From assembly GCA_036501345.1 (NCBI GenBank), contig DASYAN010000093.1:1-5403 (forward strand): DNA of 5,403 nt. Reading direction: 5' to 3'. Shown in pieces: positions 1-5,403 of the stretch. Under the pieces are notes generated by a model that saw nothing but the letters and a program-made list of their open reading frames with translations, did no database searches and was not told the DNA's origin. A program made the position numbers and the translations under genes. The stretch is from DASYAN01 sp036501345. GTDB lineage: Bacteria; Chloroflexota; Ktedonobacteria; Ktedonobacterales; Ktedonobacteraceae. The stretch's first letter is position 1. Each line of letters begins with the position of its first letter.

Positions 1-1935
1 ATCAGTGAGGCAACCGTCTTCAAGGATTTGTAGCAAGAGGTCAAATACTCTGGGATGGGCTTTCTCCGCTTCATCGAAGAGTACCACGCTGTAGGGACGA
101 CGACGAACGGCCTCAGTTAGTTGTCCTGCCTGATCATAGCCGATATATCCAGGAGGGGAACCAATCAGACGAGAGACCGTATGGCTCTCCATAAACTCAG
201 ACATATCTAGCTTGAGCATGGCACCCTCATCACCAAAGAGAGCTACGGCAAGCGTACACGCCAATTCTGTCTTGCCTACTCCTGTTGGTCCCACAAAAAT
301 AAATGAGCCAATAGGTCGACGAGTATTGCGCATTTGTGCACGAGAACGCCGAACTGCTTTCGCTAGAGATTGCACAGCTTCATCCTGTCCAATAATACGT
401 CGATGGAGCTCCTGCTCTAGGTTCATGAGGCGCAGGCTCTCCTCTTCAGTCACATGCACGACAGGAATACCAGTCCACACTGACACAATCTTGGCAATAT
501 CTTCTACACCCACGATTGGATACTGCTGTTCTTGACGAAGGAGCCACCCATATTCGGCCTGCCAAAGGCTCTGTCGAAGCTGGCGTTCACACTTGAGCAA
601 GTTTGCAGCACGAGGAAAATTACAATGAGCGATGGCCTCATCTTTCTCATGTTGTACTACTATAATCTCATCGCGATATCGACGAATACTATCAGGCACA
701 ACTGAGCATTGTACCCGAACATGAGATGCGGCTTCATCGATGAGATCAAGCGCTTTGTCTGGAAAGAAGCGCCTCTGGATATAGCGTGAAGACATCTTAA
801 CAGCAGCTTGTAAGGCATCATCACAGATCTTTACCCGATGAAAAGCTTCGTAGCGTGAACGCAGGCCCTGCAAAACCTTTAGCGTATCTTGCTCCGTAGC
901 CTCGGATACGAGCACAGGTTGAAAACGTCGCTCCAGCGCAGTATCCATTTGGATAGTTTTTCGGTACTCATCTAATGTAGTGGCACCGATACACTGGAAT
1001 TCGCTGCGTGCCAACATGGGTTTGAAAAGGTTAGAGGCATCAATAGACCCTTCAGCGACACCAACCTGTATCAGAGTATGCAGCTCATCAATGAAGACAA
1101 TTAGATTAGGAGTAGTAGTCATTTCCCGCAGAATACGTTTCAGGCGTTCTTCAAAATCACCTCGGAAGCGAGTCCCGACCGAGAGTAACCCCACATCTAG
1201 CGCAACAATGCGGCAATGCTGAAGATTATCTGGGACTTTTCCTTGGATAATGGACAAAGCTAATCCTTCCGCAATAGCTGTTTTACCTACCCCAGCAGGA
1301 CCAATAAGCACAGGATTGTTTTTTGAGCGGCGAGAAAGAATTTGCATCATGCGCTCTAATTCAGCCTCACGACCAATCAGAGGGTCAATAGTGTCTTCCA
1401 ATGCAGCTATTGTTAAATCACGGCTAACTAAATTCAGCGTGGGAGTAGCTTGATAATGCGAATGAAACTGAGTAGAGAGGATGAGATGCTCGTATCCATT
1501 GCGCATCAACAGAGACAATTGTGCACGAGCCAAATCTAAGGAGACTCCAAAACTTTCCAATACACCAACGGCAATCCCATTTTGTTCTTCAAAGAGAGCG
1601 ACAAATAAATGCTCTATCCCAACAACTTGGCTCTCTCCACTCCCTGCTTTTTCCTCGGCACGAGCTAGAATCGCACGAGCGTCAACACTCAAGGTCGGCT
1701 CGCTCAAAAGAGCTTTGTTGCCACGCCCCATCACAAAATCGAGCGCTTGGGAAATACTCGCCGTATTGACATGCAAAGATGCAAATAGCCCTTCAATGAG
1801 AGGATTGTGCAACTTGAGTATACCCATTAGAAGATGCTCGGGTCCAACTAGTCTATGCCTGACACGCTGAGCCTCCTCGCGAGCATAAGATATTACCAGA
1901 CACACATCAGCACTATATTTATCAAACTTGCCCAT
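1..1935 (-). CDS. clpC: ClpC-type AAA+ unfoldase, partial: C-terminus lies beyond the left edge
   Basis: ClpC-family proteins are Hsp100 ring ATPases that unfold proteins in the cytoplasm and feed them to the ClpP protease. I translated 645 codons without a stop from the ATG at 1935 to the window edge. In order: a double Clp N-domain (about residues 5-145), NBD1 with Walker A GPAGVGKT (212-219), pore loop GTRFRG (254-259), Walker B IVFIDE (279-284) and arginine-finger pair R336/R337, then a short middle region with a UVR-like stretch (about 426-456). NBD2 follows, with IGQDEA (515-520), Walker A GPTGVGKT (549-556), pore loop GYIG (596-599) and Walker B VVLFDE (617-622). The short middle region argues for ClpC rather than ClpB. 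Family members are about 810-850 residues, so roughly 170-200 are missing, including the ClpP-docking loop. ClpP partnership is therefore inferred. Oddities are F rather than Y in pore loop 1, QVG where GAG is usual after the NBD1 Walker B, and DEAEK for DEIEK. I see no frameshift, and both ATPase sites look competent. Confidence 0.93.
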   Translation of the reverse strand, partial: MGKFDKYSADVCLVISYAREEAQRVRHRLVGPEHLLMGILKLHNPLIEGLFASLHVNTASISQALDFVMGRGNKALLSEPTLSVDARAILARAEEKAGSGESQVVGIEHLFVALFEEQNGIAVGVLESFGVSLDLARAQLSLLMRNGYEHLILSTQFHSHYQATPTLNLVSRDLTIAALEDTIDPLIGREAELERMMQILSRRSKNNPVLIGPAGVGKTAIAEGLALSIIQGKVPDNLQHCRIVALDVGLLSVGTRFRGDFEERLKRILREMTTTPNLIVFIDELHTLIQVGVAEGSIDASNLFKPMLARSEFQCIGATTLDEYRKTIQMDTALERRFQPVLVSEATEQDTLKVLQGLRSRYEAFHRVKICDDALQAAVKMSSRYIQRRFFPDKALDLIDEAASHVRVQCSVVPDSIRRYRDEIIVVQHEKDEAIAHCNFPRAANLLKCERQLRQSLWQAEYGWLLRQEQQYPIVGVEDIAKIVSVWTGIPVVHVTEEESLRLMNLEQELHRRIIGQDEAVQSLAKAVRRSRAQMRNTRRPIGSFIFVGPTGVGKTELACTLAVALFGDEGAMLKLDMSEFMESHTVSRLIGSPPGYIGYDQAGQLTEAVRRRPYSVVLFDEAEKAHPRVFDLLLQILEDGCLTD

Positions 1936-1944
1936 TTTTTCTCT

Positions 1945-1950
1945 CTCCTC
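1945..1950 (-). promoter_or_regulatory. Ribosome binding site of the clpC-like gene
   Basis: On the minus strand GAGGAG lies nine bases before the ATG at 1935, separated by an A/G-rich spacer. This is a strong Shine-Dalgarno match and fixes the start, in agreement with the protein beginning directly at the usual Clp N-domain edge. Confidence 0.8.
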
Positions 1951-1957
1951 AATATTC

Positions 1958-1999
1958 CGCTAGCAAAGATGCTCCACATCTTACTTCGCTCTGCTAGCG
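1958..1999 (-). promoter_or_regulatory. Nested inverted repeat in the clpC leader (possible operator or RNA hairpin)
   Basis: A perfect 8-bp inverted repeat (CGCTAGCA at 1958-1965, TGCTAGCG at 1992-1999) encloses a second perfect one (AAGATG at 1966-1971, CATCTT at 1977-1982, with a 5-base loop). The two stems stack directly on one side and are separated by a 9-base bulge on the other. The element ends 22 bases upstream of the start codon, just before the ribosome binding site. It matches neither the CIRCE element (TTAGCACTC-N9-GAGTGCTAA) nor the CtsR heptad repeat (GGTCAAA), the two known heat-shock operators of clp genes. It could be a repressor site or a leader RNA structure. The sequence shows the symmetry only, and the function is inferred. 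Confidence 0.4.
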
Positions 2000-2545
2000 C
2001 ACAGGCAGTGTTCATAGTATCTCGCCAGCAACAACGATCCCTGCATCCAGATTGCATACTCACATCGTCACTACCAGATAGATATCGAACAAAGTACTCC
2101 TTCTAGAGAGGGGCAAGTGACAAGGGCCAGAAAAGTCAGGAGAAAAGGTCCCATCAAAGGGACAAGTGAGACAACTTGAGATGACTCTCGTTGCGTAGGA
2201 CCCAAATTGCAAGTTCTTTTCAGCCATGCCCTGTCAACAGTATATCGAGGGCAATTTTTAACTCAAAAGCCTTCCCACTACAAACACCAGTTCAGGGCAA
2301 GATTGAGCCTACAGTTCCATTACTTTTCGAAAGTCATATATCGGTACTTTGTTAACACAGGAAAATCCTCCGAGGCGGGCGTATAGGGTAGTATTCTGCT
2401 GACCTCGATTGATCCCGTCATAGCCAGTTATCAGCGGAAGAGCAAAAAGATGACCAGTCCGCAGTCAACAAAGCACCAATATACTGTGGGAGGTGGCAAA
2501 GTGAGGTTTGCTCTGGTAGAATAGAAAGAACAAAGAGAAAGGGGC

Positions 2546-2848
2546 TTGCCACAAGCAGAGAAAGCGATGTTGCACTTGACGTTCAGCGAAGAAGAGATCA
2601 AAGAACTGGACTACCAGCGGTACCATCATCCCCACCCACGGGTGCAAAGGAAGATGGAAGCCTTGCTCTTGAAAGCCAAGGGATTGCCTCATCACCAAAT
2701 AGCCAACTGTGTATGGATTAGGAACATCGTAACCCGGCTAAGGTCAGGACATCGTAGCACAGGGCTTGTGGATTTGCCCCAAATACCTCTTTTTCATCTG
2801 GATGGAGGTGTGCTGCAAGCTGATGGCTTGTGGACAAGAGGCACTTGA
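2546..2848 (+). pseudogene. IS630-like transposase, N-terminal remnant
   Basis: The frame opens at TTG 2546 or, more likely, ATG 2567, and stops at TGA 2846-2848. Residues up to about 50 (LTFSEEEIKEL, then HHPHPRVQRKMEAL, then LLKAKGLPHHQIA) resemble the N-terminal helix-turn-helix region of IS630-family transposases, which binds the element ends. After QIANC the resemblance fades quickly. The expected second recognition helix is altered, and the following 35 or so residues look like out-of-frame translation. A full IS630 transposase is about 340-380 residues with a DDE/DDD catalytic core, and no core is visible in any frame downstream. I read it as a decayed fragment with no transposition activity. 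The family call rests on memory of related proteins, not on a search. Confidence 0.6.
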
Positions 2849-2891
2849 CGGGGAAAGGCAAAAGCCCTGATCGTCGGCCTGGAAGAGTCAG

Positions 2892-2951
2892 AAAAAAGAC
2901 GGTACACTTTTCAGTAGACAAGTTGATCAGTTGAAAAAAGGAGTGTCCGTC
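2892..2951 (-). terminator. Hairpin plus T-run downstream of the coiled-coil transposase remnant
   Basis: Read on the minus strand, GACGGACAC (2951-2943) pairs with GTGTACCGTC (2907-2898) with one unpaired base. An inner TTTTCA / TGAAAA pairing continues the arms. Six T residues follow at once (2897-2892). The structure lies about 20 bases after the stop codon at 2972 of the minus-strand gene, where an intrinsic terminator would be expected. The loop is longer than usual, so it could instead be a decayed terminal inverted repeat of that element. Confidence 0.45.
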
Positions 2952-2971
2952 ATGGTAACATCATCAGGGTC

Positions 2972-3879
2972 TCAGGCAAGCCGTGGGACCTGCTCATCTA
3001 GAACTGGACGGTTGAAAGTCCAGACCGAGAAGGTGAGAAGGCGTCCATCAGGCAGATGCGGTTGTTTCTGATTGACCTGTTGACAGAGAAGATGAAGATC
3101 ACGGTTGTATTGTCGGTCATTAAAAGGGCGAAGTTCAACTTCAACTGTTTGCTGGCTTGATCTGACGATTCCTGGGAGACGGAAGAAAGGTGCTAGACGC
3201 CCCCAGGTAGCATTTGAATAGGAAGCAGGAAAATACTGGTCGCGTGTCCACATCGCGAGATTAGCCAGAGCGACTTTGAAAACCGTCATCACGTGATCTT
3301 TGCGGTTGTCGAGTTCGTACATGGTTCGCTCGTTTTTCTCTAAATTCTCCAAAGACCGTAAAAGATCACACTGTTTTTGCTCATGTTGTTGGATTTTCTC
3401 TTGAAGTTCGGTCAGATGCCCCGAGAGCTTCGGTAAACGCACTTTTCTTTTTTCTTGCTGGAGCAATAATTCACCCATCTTCTTTTGCAGCTTATTATAA
3501 TGTTCCATATAGTTAACACTGTTTTCATCAAGCTTTACCAGATTAGTATATAACAAGTGGTATTGTTGTTCATTCCTTTCTATCCGTTCAAGTAATTTTA
3601 TTTCGCTGTCTCTCATTTGATGATATTTAGCCTGTGCAGATTCCATCCACTTTTTGAAAGTCTCAAGATGCTTTTGAAATGTTTCGCGCTTTTTGTCACT
3701 TCAGAATTGACCACGGGAGCCTTGGAAAATCCGTGATTGATATCCAATCCCAAGGGGAGCAGGTAATCTTTGATCACGTTTTCTTGCGCTGCCCAGCGAT
3801 GGATGTAGCTCTGGGCCAAAGCCACCGCGTCAAGGGGGGGGGCGGGGCAATACTGTTCAAATAAGGAGAACGGGTCGAC
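2972..3879 (-). pseudogene. Coiled-coil transposase-like protein, 3' part, split by a -1 frame change
   Basis: Two overlapping minus-strand frames read as one protein of about 302 residues. The first is open from 3879 and carries YIHRWAAQEN (fused residues 25-34), then NSEVTK (58-63). Changing frame by -1 at the A5 run (3690-3694) continues as KRETFQKHLETFKKW into the second frame, which ends at TGA 2972-2974. Residues about 62-190 are rich in E, K, Q and L and look like a long coiled coil. The last 100 or so (around LRPFNDRQYNRDLHLLCQQV and DGRLLTFSVW) look globular. The RW..EN motif recalls the catalytic-glutamate region of IS4-like DDE transposases, and the C-terminus recalls a group of large putative transposases in Actinobacteria and Chloroflexota. 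There is no start codon with a ribosome site, and the two catalytic aspartates would lie in the missing 5' half. GTG 3825 and ATG 3646 only look like starts. It is probably a dead gene, although slippage at the A-run cannot be excluded. Family confidence is moderate. Confidence 0.55.
3834..3847. repeat. G9 homopolymer tract (GGGGGGGGGCGGGG)
   Basis: Nine G in a row at 3834-3842, then C and four more G. It lies within the open frame of the truncated transposase-like gene, where it encodes a proline run on the minus strand, close to the junction with the IS4 element. Such tracts change length easily by slippage and are prone to sequencing error, so the reading frame upstream of it is uncertain. 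Confidence 0.7.
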
Positions 3880-5378
3880 TCAGACTAGAATCGACCAGAT
3901 CAATGATGTGGTGAAAATCCAGGTCAAGTTCCAAAGGAGGAGCATGATAATGCTCAGGTTTCTTGCGCTCATAGCGAGAGCGGACGCGTTTGACGACGCG
4001 TGCCTGAATGCGCACGGGTTGTTTGGGCAAGCGTTGTTGGCCGATTTCTCTGATCAAACCTTCAACCATGTGAAGCCTGCGCGGCGCACAAACCAAGCCC
4101 AAGGGAATGAGACTTTCATCCATGATGCGGATGGTCTCGGTAAAACTGATCTGGGTGGGTGCGAGTCTCCGCCTGCTCGGCAGCTTGGAGTATGAGCGTG
4201 CGGACCACGGTATGGGCCAGCAAGAGCGCATAGATCTCTTGAATGACACCTTCAGGAGTCAAGCTGCGCAAGGTGCGAGCAGACAAGCGCAGGTGCGTGC
4301 GGGTCTCATCAATGACCACTTCCACGTGCCAGCGTTCATGGTAGAGCACAGCCACCTCTTTGGCTGGGTAGAGGAAGGGATCAAGCAGGGTGGTCACCAG
4401 TCGATAGACCTTTTCTCCAGCTGCTGGAATGCGTGGATCGGTGAAGGTGTAGGTGATGACACGCACCAGCATGCGCTTCCCACTGTGATGATCTTGGTCC
4501 TCATAGATCCAGGTCAAGTAGGACCCATCCAGCAAGTAGTCGCAGGCTTTGAGCAAGACATTGCTCTTCAAGCACCCCAGCACCTGCCCTCTGCTGGCTC
4601 GCACCTGGAAGATGGCTGCGCTGGAGTGAAAGCCACTATCCCACAGGATCAGACTGTGCTCCAGTGTCCAGCGTTCCAACAAGAGGCGCATGCCTCGGGC
4701 TTCAGCTTGTCGACAGGAACTGATCTCCACATCACAAATCAGATGGGTTCCACATTCCACCAAGAGCAACAACCGTGCCTGCGGAAAGGGGCTATGGGAA
4801 ACTTCATCGTCACTACTGTAGCGGAAGGTTTCCCGATTGTCTGCGGTATCGGCGACCGACTCCACCGTCCCATCGAGAGCAAGCAAGCGCATCCCTTTCC
4901 AGAAGGCCCCCCGGGTCTGCTCGGTGGCCTTGGGTCCGGCCACCTTCACAAAGAGTTCCTGCAAGATCTCGCTTCCCAATTGGCTGCGTCGGTAGCTCAA
5001 AGCCGATCGGGCAGGGATCTGCTCCGGGACGTCGTCGCGGACCGTGCGCAGACCGCTGACCAGTTTGCCATACACCCGACGCTGCGACAAGCTGGGGTAC
5101 ACGTGCAAGGCGATCAGCCAGTACACGATGGTCTGCATATTCGTTTTGCGCTCTCGCTCTTCCCACATCTGGTAGGTCTCCAAAAGCTCTTCTATCTGGC
5201 TGGGCGGGATCACTTCTTGCAGCAATCCCATGTCTATCTGGTGGCAGACCTTGTCTGGCAATCCGTTTTCCGCTATGCTCATGATCATGAGGCATGTCCT
5301 TTCGTTCAACCTTTTGAGGATGGCTTGAGTATGCCATCTGGACTGCCTCCTTGTCTTCTTTCCTTCCTTTTTTCCCAT
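3857..5378 (-). pseudogene. IS4-family DDE transposase, broken by a one-base frameshift
   Basis: IS4 transposases cut and rejoin the ends of their own insertion sequence. The first frame runs from ATG 5378. A second candidate start, ATG 5288 (residue 31), has AAAGGA eight bases upstream and removes a lysine/arginine-rich leader, and I prefer it. An IS4-type N-terminal domain covers about residues 50-150. The catalytic residues are D169 (LALDGT), D247 (LILWDSGF) and E353 within YHERWHVE. The spacing is Y-2-R-3-E-6-R, so the IS4 YREK signature has R360 in place of K. Near 4166-4169 (GAGA on the minus strand) the conserved protein leaves this frame after EQA and continues in the next as LAPTQISFTE, to TGA 3857-3859. 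Removing one base restores EQAGLAPTQ. The repaired protein would be about 506 residues from 5378, or about 476 from 5288. As it stands the first frame ends after 420 residues with an unrelated tail. The catalytic core is complete, so loss of activity is likely but not certain. Confidence 0.82.
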
Positions 5379-5403
5379 CCCTTCGTGATGAGGTATTCTT
5401 ATT
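3857..5403. mobile_element. IS4-family insertion sequence, ends not firmly placed
   Basis: The extent is set by the transposase gene. The right end must lie at or beyond about 5379, near the window edge. The left end is between about 3826 and 3891, where the conserved transposase C-terminus (ending near IIDLV) gives way to the neighbouring transposase frame. AATAAG occurs at 3860-3865 and, inverted, at 5398-5403, with 9 of the first 12 bases alike. This could be the terminal repeat, but it is too short to rely on. No target-site duplication can be tested because the right flank is outside the window. Confidence 0.5.

Larger units (their letters stand above)
1936..2545. other. Gene-less stretch between the clpC-like gene and the IS630 remnant
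   Basis: No reading frame here has a credible start, ribosome site and protein-like composition. The part nearest 1936 is the leader and presumably the promoter region of the clpC-like gene. I found no convincing -35/-10 pair; TACTAT on the minus strand near 2020 lacks a partner hexamer. A small hairpin, GTCCC (2148-2152) with GGGAC (2159-2163), has no T-run and is not a terminator. The plus-strand frame from about 2200 to the TAA near 2354 is open for about 50 codons but has no start and no recognisable motif. It could be debris of an older element. No tRNA or rRNA signature was seen. Confidence 0.6.

Noticed and set aside
212..2106. Several plus-strand reading frames of 67-129 residues across 212-2106.
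   Set aside because: Most lie antisense to the conserved clpC-like coding sequence, lack protein-family motifs, and are shadows of it. The last extends into the leader without any support.
2071..2110. A tiny minus-strand open frame (TTG start, AAGGAG seven bases upstream, about 10 codons) in the clpC upstream region, as a possible leader peptide.
   Set aside because: It is too short to distinguish from chance, lies more than 130 bases from the gene, and shows no attenuator-type structure linked to it.
2088..2353. Perfect 10-bp inverted pair AACAAAGTAC (2088-2097) and GTACTTTGTT (2344-2353), which could be ends of a small element.
   Set aside because: The match does not extend in either direction, no duplication flanks it, and by a rough estimate one or two such pairs within 300 bp are expected by chance in a window this size.
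2465..2921. Minus-strand reading frames of 77 and 67 residues opposite the IS630 remnant.
   Set aside because: No recognisable motif or ribosome site. The plus strand gives the transposase-like protein here.
1936..3000. A CRISPR array, tRNA or riboswitch in the gaps between genes.
   Set aside because: No regularly spaced repeats, no tRNA T-loop or acceptor pattern, and no riboswitch core could be recognised by eye.
4813..5337. A 174-residue minus-strand frame within the IS4 element.
   Set aside because: It is an out-of-frame shadow of the transposase, which shows the N-terminal domain and catalytic motifs in the other frame.

Overview
The window shows an accessory stretch of a bacterial chromosome: one intact-looking housekeeping-type gene next to a cluster of broken transposase genes. 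The ClpC-type architecture, together with transposases of a style I associate with Ktedonobacteria (Chloroflexota), suggests a ktedonobacterial host. That assignment rests on family memory and was not searched. Nothing here looks like a new multi-gene system. The most informative content is the clpC-like gene with a structured leader, and the order in which the mobile elements were broken.

Region 1 (1-1935, minus strand) holds the first 645 residues of a ClpC-type AAA+ unfoldase. It has a double Clp N-domain, a first ATPase domain, a short middle domain with a UVR-like motif, and most of the second ATPase domain. The gene runs off the left edge in frame. Its start is well supported by GAGGAG nine bases upstream of the ATG, and its leader carries a nested inverted repeat. 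Genes usually linked to clpC in Firmicutes (ctsR, mcsA, mcsB) are absent from the visible upstream side.

Region 2 (1936-2545) contains no gene I can support. It holds the clpC leader and otherwise unexplained sequence.

Region 3 (2546-2971) begins with a degraded plus-strand remnant of an IS630-like transposase N-terminus. It ends with a hairpin followed by a T-run, oriented to terminate transcription of the next minus-strand gene.

Region 4 (2972-3879, minus strand) is the 3' part of a second transposase-like gene. It has a YxxRWxxxEN motif, a long coiled coil and a globular C-terminus. One -1 frame change at an A5 run splits it, and its 5' half is missing.

Region 5 (3857-5378, minus strand) is an IS4-family transposase with all three catalytic acidic residues, broken by a single-base frameshift about 100 codons before its end. 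It directly abuts the truncated 5' end of the region 4 gene, so it may have been inserted into that gene. The missing half would then lie just beyond the right edge.

The transposase genes are not functionally connected to clpC. They are best read as successive insertions and decay downstream of the divergent space behind the clpC promoter region.
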